Counted from the stretch's first letter, positions 20,157-30,503 are shown. The stretch: 64,000 bases of DNA from Stenotrophomonas rhizophila (GCF_020857975.1 NZ_JACWUO010000003.1:124001-188000), one strand, 5' to 3'. The notes: generated from the sequence alone by a model not told the origin. Numbers and translations: made by a program.

Positions 20157-22220
20157 GTGAACGGCGCTGCGTCCAGCCTCAAGCAGAGGGCATTCGTGGC
20201 ATTGCGCGCTGTGTTCCGCATGCTGCCGTTGCCGCAAGCGACCCGTGACCGGCTGCGCAACCGCGCCCTGGGGCGGGTGGGGGACTGGAGCCCACCGCCG
20301 CCCCGCGGCCAGGCAGGCATGCCGTCGAGCGGCGCGCGCGCGCTGGTTCGCGCCGATGAGCCGGCCATTGGCTACATGCCGACCGTCGAGGCCGCCCCGC
20401 CGCCGTCACCCGCGCCGGCCACGCTGGTGGCGTTCTACCTCCCACAGTTTCATCCCTTTGAGCAGAATGATCGGTGGTGGGGCAAGGGCTTCACCGAATG
20501 GCGCAATGTCACCCGCGCGCTGCCCCAGTTCGAAGGCCATGCGCAGCCGCGCCTGCCGGCCGACCTTGGTTTCTACGATCTGCGTAACCCACAGGTCATG
20601 CGCGAGCAGGCGCAGTTGGCTGCCGACTACGGCATCGGCGCATTCTGTTTCTATTACTACTGGTTCTCCGGGCAGACGCTGATGGAGGCGCCGCTGCGAC
20701 AGTGGCTGTCCGACGACGGCATCGAACTGCCGTTCTGCCTGTGCTGGGCCAATGAAAACTGGACGCGACGCTGGGATGGCCGCAACCAGGATGTTCTGAT
20801 CGGGCAGCAGCACAGCGCGGAGGACGACTTGGCCTTCATCGCCCACATCGCCGATTTCCTGCGTGATCGGCGTGCCTTGAAGGTCGACGGCCGGCCAATG
20901 CTGCTGGTGTACCGCCCACAACTGCTGCCGGACCCGAAGGCCACCGCGCAGCGTTGGCGAACGTGGTGCCGTGAGCACGACATCGGCGAGATCCACCTTG
21001 CGTATGTACAGAGTTTCGAGCGTCCCGACCCCCGTGACATCGGTTTCGATTCAGCGGTGGAGTTCCCCCCCAACGTAGTCAATCCGACCTCGCTTTCGAG
21101 CGCGCAGATCCTGATCAACCCTGACTTCGAGGGCGACGTGCGCGACTGGCGCGAATTGCCCACGCTTAGCCTGTCGGCTCCTGCACGCCCGTACCGGCTG
21201 TATCCCGGTGTGAATCCAGGCTGGGACAACGAGGCGCGCCGCCCGGGCCGCGGACGCGTACTGCTGCACGCTTCGCCACGGGCTTACGGCGACTGGTTGC
21301 ACGACACCATCTTCAAGCGGCTGCAACAGACTCCCGCTCCCGAGCGCCTGGTGTTCATCAACGCCTGGAACGAATGGGCCGAAAGCGCGGTGCTGGAGCC
21401 CGACCTGCGCCTGGGCCACGCCTGGCTTGCCGCTACGCGACGCGCGCTGCACCCGCGGCAGGCCCCGCCGCAGCGCCCCTGCGTGGTGATCCACGCGTGG
21501 TACCTGGACGTACTCGGGGAAATGCTGGAGCTGGTCGCCACCAGTGGCATCGACGCGCGCCTAGTGATCACCACGACGCCGGATCGACAGACGCAGGTGG
21601 CTGACCTGGTCGGCCGGCATCGCCTGCAGGCCGAGGTCATTGCATTGGAGAACCGCGGACGCGACATCCTGCCGTTCCTGCATGTTGCCGATCGGCTTCT
21701 CAACGAGAACGAAGATGTAGTGCTGAAGCTGCATACCAAGCGCTCCACCCATCGCGACAACGGCGACCAGTGGCGTCGCGAACTGCTTGCCGCACTCCTT
21801 GGCCAGCAACGCGGCCGTTCCATTGCAGCGTATTTCCACGACAACCCGGACGTCGGACTGGTCGCCGCAGCCGGGCACCTGTTGAAGGTCGCCGATTTCA
21901 TCGGCGGCAATGCCAGCCAGCTCCGCTATCTCAAGGCCCGGCTGGGCCTGCATGGGGAGCCTGCGGAAACCACGTTCGCGGCCGGCAGCATGTACTGGAT
22001 ACGACTGAACGCCCTGCGCCCCCTGCTCGACGCCCACCTGGTGCCCAGCCAGTTCGAGGCCGAACAGGGCCAGATCGACGCAACGCTGGCGCATGCGCTG
22101 GAACGCCTGACCGGCGCGATCGTGCGCGAAGCCGGTTTCCGGATCTGCGATACGGCCGATCTGTTCGGCGACCAAGGCTTCCGGCACGACGCCGGCTACT
22201 CCTACGCTGCCAAAGGCTGA
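20157..22220 (+). CDS. WbsX-like / RgpF-like two-domain glycan biosynthesis protein
   Basis: This 687-residue protein has two recognisable parts. About residues 88-430 match the WbsX/GH99-like family: FYLPQFHPFEQND, WWGKGFTEWRNVTRALPQF, CWANENWTRRWDG and NAWNEWAESAVLEPD. About residues 445-680 match the rhamnan synthesis F (RgpF) family: LENRGRDILPFL, LKLHTKRSTH and the C-terminal GSMYWIRLNAL. Both domains recur in O-antigen and rhamnan loci and are thought to be glycosyltransferase-associated, but the reaction is not established. GTG 20157 is the start used; ATG 20220 is an alternative. It is separated from the main cluster by scoAB and xanAB. Confidence 0.78.
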   Translation: MNGAASSLKQRAFVALRAVFRMLPLPQATRDRLRNRALGRVGDWSPPPPRGQAGMPSSGARALVRADEPAIGYMPTVEAAPPPSPAPATLVAFYLPQFHPFEQNDRWWGKGFTEWRNVTRALPQFEGHAQPRLPADLGFYDLRNPQVMREQAQLAADYGIGAFCFYYYWFSGQTLMEAPLRQWLSDDGIELPFCLCWANENWTRRWDGRNQDVLIGQQHSAEDDLAFIAHIADFLRDRRALKVDGRPMLLVYRPQLLPDPKATAQRWRTWCREHDIGEIHLAYVQSFERPDPRDIGFDSAVEFPPNVVNPTSLSSAQILINPDFEGDVRDWRELPTLSLSAPARPYRLYPGVNPGWDNEARRPGRGRVLLHASPRAYGDWLHDTIFKRLQQTPAPERLVFINAWNEWAESAVLEPDLRLGHAWLAATRRALHPRQAPPQRPCVVIHAWYLDVLGEMLELVATSGIDARLVITTTPDRQTQVADLVGRHRLQAEVIALENRGRDILPFLHVADRLLNENEDVVLKLHTKRSTHRDNGDQWRRELLAALLGQQRGRSIAAYFHDNPDVGLVAAAGHLLKVADFIGGNASQLRYLKARLGLHGEPAETTFAAGSMYWIRLNALRPLLDAHLVPSQFEAEQGQIDATLAHALERLTGAIVREAGFRICDTADLFGDQGFRHDAGYSYAAKG

Positions 22221-22278
22221 CCACCCGCCTGGGCTTGCTTCGTCCAGACATTCCCAAGGCCTAAAACAGCGGAGACCG

Positions 22279-22310
22279 GGGTCGCGCCAGCAGCAGCCCC
22301 AGCGCGACCC
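22279..22310. terminator. Hairpin between convergent genes
   Basis: A perfect 9-base-pair stem (22279-22287 with 22302-22310) has a 14-base loop and lies between the end of the WbsX/RgpF gene and the end of scoB. It has no T tract. It could act as a bidirectional terminator. Confidence 0.4.
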
Positions 22311-22324
22311 GGCATGGACCGGAT

Positions 22325-22957
22325 TCAAGCCGTGGCAAACGCCACGCCGGTCTTTTCCTTCAGCTCATCGATGCCCACGCCGGGCGCAGCTTCCACCAGC
22401 ACCAGCCCGGTGTCGGTCACATCGAACACGGCCAGCTCGGTGATGATGCGGTCGACCACGCCCACCCCGGTCAGCGGCAGCGTGCACTCGGGCAGGATCT
22501 TGTGCTCGCCATTCTTGGCGGTGTGCTCCATCAGCACTACCACCCGCTGTACGCCGGCCACCAGGTCCATCGCCCCGCCCATGCCCTTGACCATCTTGCC
22601 GGGCACCATCCAGTTGGCCAGGTCGCCCTTGTCGGTCACCTGCATCGCGCCGAGGATGGCCAGGTTGATATGCCCGCCGCGGATCATCGCAAAGCTGTCG
22701 TGGCTGCCGAAGTAGCTGGCCCCGGCACGCGCGGTGACGGTCTGCTTGCCGGCATTGATCAGGTCCGCATCCACCTCGGCCTCGGTCGGGAACGGGCCGA
22801 TGCCGAGCAGGCCGTTCTCCGACTGCAGCCACACGTCCACGCCGTCGGGGATATGGTTGGCCACCAGGGTCGGCAGGCCGATGCCCAGGTTCACGTAGGC
22901 ACCATCGGTCAGTTCACGCGCGGCGCGCTGCGCCATTTCATCACGGGTCCAGGCCAT
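22325..22957 (-). CDS. scoB: 3-oxoacid (succinyl-CoA:acetoacetate) CoA-transferase subunit B
   Basis: This is the beta subunit of a class I CoA-transferase that activates acetoacetate with succinyl-CoA in the cytoplasm. The 210-residue protein contains the catalytic glutamate in SENGLLG and the segments NLGIGLPTL and GGAMDLVAG typical of the family. It follows scoA with a single-base gap, so the two subunits are co-transcribed. It has no obvious link to polysaccharide synthesis; scoAB lie beside xanAB as a housekeeping insertion. Confidence 0.93.
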   Translation of the reverse strand: MAWTRDEMAQRAARELTDGAYVNLGIGLPTLVANHIPDGVDVWLQSENGLLGIGPFPTEAEVDADLINAGKQTVTARAGASYFGSHDSFAMIRGGHINLAILGAMQVTDKGDLANWMVPGKMVKGMGGAMDLVAGVQRVVVLMEHTAKNGEHKILPECTLPLTGVGVVDRIITELAVFDVTDTGLVLVEAAPGVGIDELKEKTGVAFATA

Positions 22958-22958
22958 C

Positions 22959-23693
22959 TCAGTTCGCCTCCTGGCGCACGGTGCGTTGTTCGATGCGCTT
23001 TTCAGGCGTGGGGTTGTGCACGATGCGGTGCACGTAGATGCCCGGCAGGTGCACCTGGTCCGGGTCGATGCTGCCTACCGGCACCACTTCCTCGACCTCG
23101 ACGATGCACAGCTTGCCGGCCATCGCGCAGGCCGGGTTGAAGTTGCGCGCGGTCTTGCGGAACACCAGGTTGCCGGCTTCGTCGGCCCGCCACGCCTTGA
23201 CCAGTGCCACGTCGGCGCGCAGCGCGGTCTCCAGCACGTAGTGCTTGCCGTCGAACTGGCGCGTTTCCTTGCCTTCGGCCACCACCGTGCCGTAGCCGGT
23301 AGCGGTGAAGAACGCCGGAATGCCCGCGCCACCGGCGCGCAGGCGCTCGGCCAGGGTGCCCTGCGGGTTGAACTCCAGCTCCAGCTCGCCGGCCAGGTAC
23401 TGCCGCTCGAACTCCTTGTTCTCGCCCACGTAGGACGAGATCATTTTCCTGATCTGGCGGGTCTCCAGCAGCTGGCCCAGGCCGAAGCCATCCACCCCGG
23501 CGTTGTTGGAGATCACCGTCAGGCCCTTGGCCCCGGTATCGCGCAGCGCGGCGATCAGCGCCTCGGGAATGCCGCACAGGCCGAACCCGCCCACCGCCAG
23601 CGTCTGGCCGTCGGCGACCACGCCCTGCAGTGCCTCGGCGGCGCTGGCGTAACCCTTGCCGCGCCGCCCGGCGGTGTCTGGAGACTTGCTCAT
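22959..23693 (-). CDS. scoA: 3-oxoacid (succinyl-CoA:acetoacetate) CoA-transferase subunit A
   Basis: This is the alpha subunit of the same enzyme. The 244-residue protein carries [11 protein letters not shown] (CoA-binding glycine-rich motif) and the middle segment [16 protein letters not shown] typical of ScoA/AtoD. The start at ATG 23693 leaves a short polar N-terminal extension before the conserved YASAAEAL. It is divergent from xanA with a 171-base intergenic region that must hold promoters for both directions. Confidence 0.93.
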   Translation of the reverse strand: MSKSPDTAGRRGKGYASAAEALQGVVADGQTLAVGGFGLCGIPEALIAALRDTGAKGLTVISNNAGVDGFGLGQLLETRQIRKMISSYVGENKEFERQYLAGELELEFNPQGTLAERLRAGGAGIPAFFTATGYGTVVAEGKETRQFDGKHYVLETALRADVALVKAWRADEAGNLVFRKTARNFNPACAMAGKLCIVEVEEVVPVGSIDPDQVHLPGIYVHRIVHNPTPEKRIEQRTVRQEAN

Positions 23694-23864
23694 CTACGCC
23701 CTCACCTCGTTGATGTAAGCGGCCATTGTAGCGGCTGGCGGCCGCTGCGCCGCTGGCTCGGGCAGGCCCAGCTGTACGCTCGCTGGACGTGCGCGGCGGG
23801 CTGCAAACGATTCCCATACACGGCTGCCGCTAAACTAGGCCGCTGACCGCAACCAGGACTGACA

Positions 23865-25214
23865 ATGACGCTTCCCGCATTCAAGGCATATGACATCCGC
23901 GGCCGGGTGCCGGACGAACTCAACGAAGACCTGGCCCGCCGCATCGGTGTGGCGCTGGCCGCCCAGCTGGCGCCCGGGCAGGTAGTGGTGGGCCACGATG
24001 TCCGCCTGAGCAGCCCTGCCCTTCAGGATGCGCTGGCCGCCGGCCTGCGTGGGGCCGGGCGCGAAGTGCTGGACATCGGCCTGTGCGGTACCGAGGAAGT
24101 CTACTTCCAGGTCGACCATCTCAAGGCCGCCGGCGGGGTGATGGTCACGGCCAGCCACAATCCGATGGATTACAACGGCATGAAGCTGGTCAAGGAACAG
24201 GCCCGACCGATCAGCTCGGATACCGGCCTACTGGCCATCTCCGATGCCGTCGAAGCCGATACCGCTGCGGCAGTCGAGGCCAAGGCCGGGCTGCAGTCGC
24301 GTCCGGACAAGCAGGCCTACATCGATCATCTGCTCAGCTACGTGGATGCCAGTGCGCTCAAACCGCTCAAGCTGGTGGTCAATGCCGGCAACGGTGGGGC
24401 CGGCACCATCATCGACCTGCTGGCGCCGCACCTACCGTTCGAATTTGTCCGGATCTGCCATGAACCAGACGGCAGCTTCCCCCACGGCATCCCCAATCCG
24501 CTGCTTCCGGAAAACCGTGAACTGACCGCGCAAGCCGTGCGCGAACACGGGGCGGACTTCGGCATCGCCTGGGACGGAGATTTCGACCGCTGTTTCTTCT
24601 TCGACCACAACGGCCGTTTCATCGAAGGCTACTACCTGGTCGGCCTGCTCGCGCAGGCGATCCTGGCACGCCAGCCCGGCGGCAAGATCGTCCACGACCC
24701 GCGACTGACCTGGAACACCGTGGAGATGGTTCAAGCCGCCGGCGGGCAGCCGGTGCTGTGCAAGAGTGGACACGCCTTCATCAAGGAAAAGATGCGCAGC
24801 GAGAATGCCGTGTACGGCGGCGAGATGAGCGCGCACCACTACTTCCGTGAGTTCGCCTACGCTGATTCCGGCATGATTCCCTGGCTGCTGATTGCCGCCC
24901 TGGTCTCCGAATCGGGCCGCTCGCTGGCCGACCTGGTCGAAGCGCGCATGGCCAAATTCCCGTGCAGTGGCGAAATCAACTTCAAGGTCAGCGATGCCAA
25001 GGCCGCAGTCTCCCGGGTGATGGACCACTACGCCGCCCAGGCGCCGATGCTGGACCATACCGATGGCATCAGCGCGGACTTCGGTCAGTGGCGTTTCAAC
25101 CTGCGCAGTTCCAACACCGAGCCGCTGCTGCGGCTGAACATCGAAACCCGTGGCGATGCCGCGCTGCTGCAGCAGTGCACCGATGAAATTTCCCAGCTGC
25201 TCAGCGCATCCTGA
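23865..25214 (+). CDS. xanA: Phosphomannomutase/phosphoglucomutase XanA
   Basis: XanA converts mannose-6-phosphate to mannose-1-phosphate and glucose-6-phosphate to glucose-1-phosphate, feeding GDP-mannose, UDP-glucose and dTDP-rhamnose synthesis. The 449-residue protein starts with FKAYDIRGRVP. The phosphoserine is S97 in TASHNP, the metal-binding loop is DGDFDRC and the C-terminal phosphate-binding segment is RSSNTEP. It precedes xanB by 12 bases. The xanA-xanB pair is the xanthomonad arrangement used for LPS and exopolysaccharide precursors. Confidence 0.95.
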   Translation: MTLPAFKAYDIRGRVPDELNEDLARRIGVALAAQLAPGQVVVGHDVRLSSPALQDALAAGLRGAGREVLDIGLCGTEEVYFQVDHLKAAGGVMVTASHNPMDYNGMKLVKEQARPISSDTGLLAISDAVEADTAAAVEAKAGLQSRPDKQAYIDHLLSYVDASALKPLKLVVNAGNGGAGTIIDLLAPHLPFEFVRICHEPDGSFPHGIPNPLLPENRELTAQAVREHGADFGIAWDGDFDRCFFFDHNGRFIEGYYLVGLLAQAILARQPGGKIVHDPRLTWNTVEMVQAAGGQPVLCKSGHAFIKEKMRSENAVYGGEMSAHHYFREFAYADSGMIPWLLIAALVSESGRSLADLVEARMAKFPCSGEINFKVSDAKAAVSRVMDHYAAQAPMLDHTDGISADFGQWRFNLRSSNTEPLLRLNIETRGDAALLQQCTDEISQLLSAS

Positions 25215-25226
25215 GGCGCCGCCCCG

Positions 25227-26630
25227 ATGAACGATCTTCTCCCCGTCATCCTGTCCGGCGGCTCCGGCACCCGGCTGTGGCCGCTGTCGCGTGAGGCTTA
25301 TCCCAAGCAGTTCCTGGCGCTGGCCGGTGAGCTGACGATGCTGCAGGCGACCTGGCAGCGGGTCGCCCCGATCGCCGGCCGCCCACCGCTGGTGGTGGCC
25401 AACGAGGAGCATCGCTTCGTCGCGGCCGAACAACTGCAGCAGATCGGCGTACAGCCGCTGGCGATCCTGCTTGAGCCGGTTGGTCGCAATACCGCACCGG
25501 CGATCGCGGTGGCCGCGCTGGAGGCTACTGGCGGCGGCGATGACCCGCTGCTGCTGGTGCTGCCGTCGGACCACGTGATTGCCGACGAAGCCGCCTTCCG
25601 TGCGGCCGTGCTGCGCGCGGTGCCCGCCGCCGACGCAGGCAAGCTGGTTACCTTCGGGATTGTCCCGACCGGCCCGGAAACCGGGTATGGCTATATCAAG
25701 GCCGCCTCCGCAGGTGAAGTTCGCGCGGTTGACCGCTTCGTCGAAAAACCGGACGCGGACACTGCCGCCGGGTATGTCGCCTCCGGCGAATACTTCTGGA
25801 ACAGCGGCATGTTCCTGTTCAAGGCCTCGCGCTACCTGGCCGAACTGGAGGCGTTCCATCCGGCCATGCTTGCCGCCAGCCGCACCGCGTGGCAGCAGGC
25901 GCGGCGCGATGCCGACTTCACCCGCCTGGACAAGGAGGCGTTCACGGCAGTACCGTCCGATTCGATCGACTATGCAGTAATGGAAAAGACCGCCGATGCG
26001 GTGGTGGTGCCGTTGGACGCCGGCTGGAACGACGTCGGCTCGTGGACCGCGCTGCGCGATGTATCGGCTCAGGATGCCGATGGCAATGCCCACCACGGCG
26101 ATGTGATCGCGATCGACTGTCGCAACACCTACGCCTACGGCGAGCGGCTGATCGCCCTGGTCGGGCTGGATGATGTGATCGTGGTGGAAACCGACGATGC
26201 GGTGATGGTGGGCAGGAGCGACCGCATGCAGGAGATCAAGCAGGTGGTGGCACGACTGAAGGCCGATGCCCGACCGGAAGCGACCTGGCACCGCAAGGTA
26301 TACCGCCCGTGGGGCGCCTACGATTCGATCGACCATGGCGAGCGTTTCCAGGTCAAGCGCATCACGGTCAAGCCCGGCGCCACGCTGAGCCTGCAGATGC
26401 ATCACCACCGTGCCGAGCACTGGATCGTGGTCAGCGGGACCGCCGAGGTTACCCGCGGCGAGGAAGTGATCCTGCTCACCGAAAACCAGAGTACCTACAT
26501 CCCGCTGGGCGTAACCCACCGCCTGAAGAACCCGGGCAAGCTGCCACTGGAGCTGATCGAAGTACAGTCCGGGAGTTATCTGGGCGAAGACGATATCGTG
26601 CGTTTCGAGGACACCTACGGCCGCGCTTGA
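25227..26630 (+). CDS. xanB: Mannose-1-phosphate guanylyltransferase / mannose-6-phosphate isomerase XanB
   Basis: This bifunctional enzyme makes mannose-6-phosphate from fructose-6-phosphate and GDP-mannose from mannose-1-phosphate and GTP. The 467-residue protein has the nucleotidyltransferase domain at about residues 5-290 ([20 protein letters not shown] and VEKP) and the cupin isomerase domain at about 310-460 ([20 protein letters not shown]). The pair xanA-xanB supplies GDP-mannose for the adjacent O-polysaccharide operon. The stop codon lies in the loop of a perfect 10-base-pair hairpin. Confidence 0.96.
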   Translation: MNDLLPVILSGGSGTRLWPLSREAYPKQFLALAGELTMLQATWQRVAPIAGRPPLVVANEEHRFVAAEQLQQIGVQPLAILLEPVGRNTAPAIAVAALEATGGGDDPLLLVLPSDHVIADEAAFRAAVLRAVPAADAGKLVTFGIVPTGPETGYGYIKAASAGEVRAVDRFVEKPDADTAAGYVASGEYFWNSGMFLFKASRYLAELEAFHPAMLAASRTAWQQARRDADFTRLDKEAFTAVPSDSIDYAVMEKTADAVVVPLDAGWNDVGSWTALRDVSAQDADGNAHHGDVIAIDCRNTYAYGERLIALVGLDDVIVVETDDAVMVGRSDRMQEIKQVVARLKADARPEATWHRKVYRPWGAYDSIDHGERFQVKRITVKPGATLSLQMHHHRAEHWIVVSGTAEVTRGEEVILLTENQSTYIPLGVTHRLKNPGKLPLELIEVQSGSYLGEDDIVRFEDTYGRA

Positions 26631-26641
26631 ACGGCCGTAGG
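26614..26641. terminator. Hairpin spanning the xanB stop codon
   Basis: A perfect 10-base-pair stem (26614-26623 with 26632-26641) has an 8-base loop that contains the xanB TGA. It lies at the meeting point of convergent xanB and the membrane protein gene at 26670. It has no T tract on either side, so it may block transcription or protect the mRNA end rather than act as a classic terminator. Confidence 0.45.
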
Positions 26642-26669
26642 CTATGCATTCCACCCTCAGCGGCGTGGG

Positions 26670-28067
26670 TCAGCGCGGCCCCAGCGGCGCTTCGGCAGTT
26701 GTTGGCGTCGAGGGCGCAACGAGGGTGACGGGCAACGCCTGTCGAATCGCCGGATCGTCCAGCTGGGCCTTAAGCCGCGCGGCATCGGGATAGGGCAACT
26801 CGAATTCGCCCACCTTGAGTGCTTCCGGATCGCCACTGGTCAGGTAACGGACCACATTTTCCTGCTGCAGCCTGCACGCGGCACTGAACTTCTGGATCTT
26901 GCCCATATCCTTGGAAACCTGCCCCAGCAGGGCACCCACCAACAGCAGCGCGAACGCCACGGCAGCGGTGCGGGCGGCGGTGCGCATCCGCGAAGGCGTG
27001 GGCACCACGCACCACAGCTGGATGGCAAACCAGGCATTGGCGAACAACCCCGGCACGAACAATTCCGTATAGCGCGAAGGGGGCACGCGCATTCCATCAT
27101 GGCCTCGTCCATAGGCGATCGCGAGCCCCTGCAGCGCCGACCATGCACATAGGCCCGTCATCAGCAGGTCCGTAGGCGTTGCCTGGCGCCGGACCAGCAT
27201 GCGCAGGACCATGATGATGCTGGGCAGCCACACGATGAAGAACACCCCGTTGTCGCGCGCCGGCCAGGCCAGCGTATGGGTCGCGGCCAGGAGCAGTTCA
27301 CCCGGCCCCTGTGCGCGCAGCGCGCCGTGCCCGGCAATCACCGGAATCCGGCTGTATGCCACGGCGGCGATGACGGCCAGCACCACGGTCGCGCACAGGG
27401 CGGGCGCACGTCGGCCGGGCAGGTAGAGGCAGGCCATCACACAGGTCGCCCCGACCGCGACCGCGGTCAGCAGGCCCGAGGCCATGGTGATGCTTGCCAG
27501 CACGCTCAGTGCAATGGCGATGGTCAACGCAATGATGCTCTGGTGATGCCTTGCCACCAGTGTGACGGCTACGACGCTGGACAGAATCAGGAAGTAGAAC
27601 TGACTCTGGAAGCCGACCAGGAAATTCTCCCATGCGAAAGGCAGGAGCGACAGCAGCAGGGCGACCGGCACCAGCAGCCAGCGGCCGGCCGCCGCGCCTG
27701 CGTCGCGCAATGCATGCCAGACCAGCAATGCCGGGATCACACAGAACACCAGTGCGCCGACGCGCGCCTCGTACACATTGTTCCACTGGCCCGTTGCGAG
27801 ATATGTCGCCAGCGCCACCAATCGGGTCGGGAAGATCCGATGTTCATTATGCGGGGTCAGCAGATGGCCGAACTGCAGCGTGCCGCCCACCAGAGGCTTG
27901 ATGACAGAGGCGCCCTCGCCGTCCCATTGGTCCCAGAAAGGCATCGGCGTGCCGAAGTACTGGATGTACAGCAGGCGCGCCAACAGCGCCACCATGCCCA
28001 CGCCCATTGCCAATGTCAGCGGGGACAGCCACCGCATTGCGGGACTGCCCGGGTCATTGTTGCTCAT
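26670..28067 (-). CDS. Polytopic membrane protein, probable GT-C-type glycosyltransferase
   Basis: This 465-residue protein has about ten TM helices. Right after the first helix comes PFWDQWDG, then TPHNEHRIFPTR, then an ENFLVGFQSQFYF segment. The same three motifs in the same order occur in the protein at 45879-47594, so the two are paralogues. Acidic and His residues in the first periplasmic loop are what one expects of a GT-C enzyme using a polyprenyl-phosphate sugar donor; this is inference, and the family is not one I can name. It is the last gene after rmlBACD, 92 bases downstream of rmlD on the same strand. ATG 28067 is used because upstream codons look like leader sequence. Confidence 0.65.
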   Translation of the reverse strand: MSNNDPGSPAMRWLSPLTLAMGVGMVALLARLLYIQYFGTPMPFWDQWDGEGASVIKPLVGGTLQFGHLLTPHNEHRIFPTRLVALATYLATGQWNNVYEARVGALVFCVIPALLVWHALRDAGAAAGRWLLVPVALLLSLLPFAWENFLVGFQSQFYFLILSSVVAVTLVARHHQSIIALTIAIALSVLASITMASGLLTAVAVGATCVMACLYLPGRRAPALCATVVLAVIAAVAYSRIPVIAGHGALRAQGPGELLLAATHTLAWPARDNGVFFIVWLPSIIMVLRMLVRRQATPTDLLMTGLCAWSALQGLAIAYGRGHDGMRVPPSRYTELFVPGLFANAWFAIQLWCVVPTPSRMRTAARTAAVAFALLLVGALLGQVSKDMGKIQKFSAACRLQQENVVRYLTSGDPEALKVGEFELPYPDAARLKAQLDDPAIRQALPVTLVAPSTPTTAEAPLGPR

Positions 28068-28159
28068 GCGTGCTTCTCGCCGACGGTGAAGGATGGGCGG
28101 CAGGCGGGCGCCCGTAGACGACCGGGCAGACACCTGCCGCACGGCCGGCGTCGTCCCGC

Positions 28160-29065
28160 TCAGCGTTTGGCTGGAATCAACTCCGCCATGACCCGTTCAA
28201 GCCCGTCCTGCCATGTCGGCAGCACAAGGCCGAAATCCCGCTGAAGCCTGCGGTTATCCAGCACCGACCAGGCCGGGCGCTGGGCCGGTGTCGGGTACTC
28301 GGAACTGGCAATAGCCTCGACCGTCGGCACCTTCGCCAGCACGCCTGTGGCCAGCGCTTCGGCGAATATCGCCTCGGCGAAACCATGCCAGCTGGTCTGG
28401 CCGCTGGCGGTCAGGTGCCACGTGCCGGACAGCTGGCCCGGATGCTGCAGCACCTGCACAGTGACATCGGCGATCAGCGCCGCCGGGGTCGGCGTACCGA
28501 CCTGATCGGCGACTACGCGCAGTACATCGCGCTCGGAACCCACCCGCAGCATCGTGCGCAGGAAGTTGGCGCTATGGGAGGCATACACCCACGCCGTACG
28601 GAAAATAAGATGACGGCCACCTGCCGCGCGGACAGCTTCTTCGCCGGCCAGCTTGCTGGCGCCATACACACCCAGCGGAGCGGTGGCATCGTCTTCGCGG
28701 TACGGACTTGTACCCTGACCATCGAACACGTAATCGGTAGAGTAGTGCACCAGTGGCACAGCCGCCGCTGCGCACCACCGCGCAATTACGCCGGGCGCCT
28801 CGGCATTGGCATGCCATGCGGCATCGCGCTCATCTTCGGCCCGGTCCACCGCGGTATAGGCAGCGGCATTGACCACTACGTCAGGACGGACGCGATCCAG
28901 CAGCGCGGCCAACGACCCGGGCGCACTGAAATCGGCCACTTCGCAGGTACTTCCATCGGGCAGCACGCCGCTGCGCGTGGTCGACACGACCGTGCCCAGC
29001 GGCGCCAGCGCCCGCTGCAGTTCCCGGCCCAACTGGCCGTTGCCGCCGAACAGCAGCACGGTCAC
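28160..29065 (-). CDS. rmlD: dTDP-4-dehydrorhamnose reductase
   Basis: RmlD performs the last step of dTDP-L-rhamnose synthesis, NAD(P)H reduction of dTDP-4-keto-L-rhamnose. The 301-residue SDR has the nucleotide-binding motif GGNGQLGREL at residues 7-16. STDYVFDGQG is followed by the catalytic YGASKLAGE (Y-x-x-x-K). It overlaps rmlC by four bases, so it is translated with it. Confidence 0.95.
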   Translation of the reverse strand: MTVLLFGGNGQLGRELQRALAPLGTVVSTTRSGVLPDGSTCEVADFSAPGSLAALLDRVRPDVVVNAAAYTAVDRAEDERDAAWHANAEAPGVIARWCAAAAVPLVHYSTDYVFDGQGTSPYREDDATAPLGVYGASKLAGEEAVRAAGGRHLIFRTAWVYASHSANFLRTMLRVGSERDVLRVVADQVGTPTPAALIADVTVQVLQHPGQLSGTWHLTASGQTSWHGFAEAIFAEALATGVLAKVPTVEAIASSEYPTPAQRPAWSVLDNRRLQRDFGLVLPTWQDGLERVMAELIPAKR

Positions 29066-29619
29066 GGCTGGTATACCGGCAGGCGGTCTTCGGCAATGTC
29101 CTTCAGGAACGGCGCGGTTTCATCCTTGGCCGACAAGGTCGGGCCACTGATCGGCCAATCCACCCCGATGTCGGCATCGTTCCAGCGCACGCCGGCATCG
29201 AACTCCTTCAGGTAGACCTCGGTGCACAAATAACTGAAGATCGCGCGCTCGGACAGCACTGCAAAACCGTGTGCGAAACCTTCCGGAATCCAGAACTGCT
29301 TCTTGTTTTCCGCGCTGAGCACCACCGCCGCCCACTGGCCGAAGGTCGGCGAGCCACGGCGGATATCGACGGCGACGTCATACACCTCGCCTTCCAGCAC
29401 GCTGACCAGTTTGCCCTGCGGGCGCGGCCACTGGTAATGCAGGCCGCGCAGCACGCCCTTGGCGGAACTGGACACGTTGCTCTGCACGAATTTCGTCGGC
29501 AGGCCATGCTCACCGAAACGGGCAGCATTCCAGGTCTCGAAGAAGAAGCCGCGCTCGTCACCGAACACCGCCGGCTCGATCACCACGCAACCGGGCAGCT
29601 TGGTTTCAACGATCTTCAT
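29062..29619 (-). CDS. rmlC: dTDP-4-dehydrorhamnose 3,5-epimerase
   Basis: RmlC epimerises dTDP-4-keto-6-deoxyglucose at C3 and C5. The 185-residue cupin has [29 protein letters not shown] (catalytic His) and [17 protein letters not shown] (catalytic Asp), all standard. The start ATG 29619 overlaps the rmlA stop by four bases and the stop overlaps rmlD by four bases. Confidence 0.96.
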   Translation of the reverse strand: MKIVETKLPGCVVIEPAVFGDERGFFFETWNAARFGEHGLPTKFVQSNVSSSAKGVLRGLHYQWPRPQGKLVSVLEGEVYDVAVDIRRGSPTFGQWAAVVLSAENKKQFWIPEGFAHGFAVLSERAIFSYLCTEVYLKEFDAGVRWNDADIGVDWPISGPTLSAKDETAPFLKDIAEDRLPVYQP

Positions 29620-30503
29620 GGCACCACTCCTCGTACAGCCAACGTATGCAGGTACTGGCCGTAGCCATTCTTGATCAGCGGGGCAGCCAGTGCTTCCAGC
29701 TGCTCGGCGTTGATCCAACCCTGGCCGAAGGCGATTTCCTCCGGGCAGCAGACCTGCAGGCCCTGGCGGGTCTGGATGGTCTCGATGAAGTTGGACGCTT
29801 CCAGCAACGACTGGTGGGTGCCGGTGTCCAGCCACGCAAAGCCACGACCCAGCGCCTCCAGGTGCAGGTTGCCTTCGCGCAGGTAACGCTGGTTGAGGTC
29901 GGTGATTTCCAGTTCACCACGCGGCGAGGGCTTCAGTTCGGCGGCGTGGTGGCTGGCATTGCCGTCGTAGAAATACAGACCGGTCACCGCATAGTTGGAA
30001 CGTGGCTTCTCGGGCTTTTCGACCAAGTCGATGACCTTGCCGCCCTTGTCGAACTCGGCCACGCCGTAACGTTCGGGATCATTGACCCAATAGCCGAACA
30101 CGGTGGCGCCCTGCTGGCGCTCGTCGGCGTTGCGCAATACCTCGCGCAGGCCGTGCCCATGGAAGATGTTGTCGCCCAATACCAGACAGCTAGGCTGGCC
30201 ATCGACAAAGTTCTTGCCGATCAGGTAGGCCTGCGCCAGGCCGTCCGGGCTCGGCTGCACGGCGTACTGGATGTTCATGCCCCACTGCGAGCCATCGCCC
30301 AGCAGGGTCTGGAACAGGGCCTGCTCGTGCGGGGTATTGATGATCAGCACATCACGAATGCCTGCCAACATCAGCACGCTGAGCGGGTAATAGATCATGG
30401 GCTTGTCGTACACCGGCAGCAGCTGTTTGCTGATGCCCTTGGTGATCGGATACAGGCGCGTGCCCGAACCGCCCGCGAGGATGATGCCTTTGCGTTGTGT
30501 CAT
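29616..30503 (-). CDS. rmlA: Glucose-1-phosphate thymidylyltransferase
   Basis: RmlA makes dTDP-glucose from glucose-1-phosphate and dTTP and is feedback-controlled by dTDP-rhamnose. The 295-residue protein has [17 protein letters not shown] at the N-terminus and the catalytic core [12 protein letters not shown], with [20 protein letters not shown] further on. It lies 49 bases after rmlB. Order rmlB-rmlA-rmlC-rmlD is the usual xanthomonad one. Confidence 0.96.
   Translation of the reverse strand: MTQRKGIILAGGSGTRLYPITKGISKQLLPVYDKPMIYYPLSVLMLAGIRDVLIINTPHEQALFQTLLGDGSQWGMNIQYAVQPSPDGLAQAYLIGKNFVDGQPSCLVLGDNIFHGHGLREVLRNADERQQGATVFGYWVNDPERYGVAEFDKGGKVIDLVEKPEKPRSNYAVTGLYFYDGNASHHAAELKPSPRGELEITDLNQRYLREGNLHLEALGRGFAWLDTGTHQSLLEASNFIETIQTRQGLQVCCPEEIAFGQGWINAEQLEALAAPLIKNGYGQYLHTLAVRGVVP

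Noticed and set aside
24432..26654. A 740-codon open frame opposite xanA and xanB
   Set aside because: Same composition artefact; the plus-strand proteins are unmistakable.
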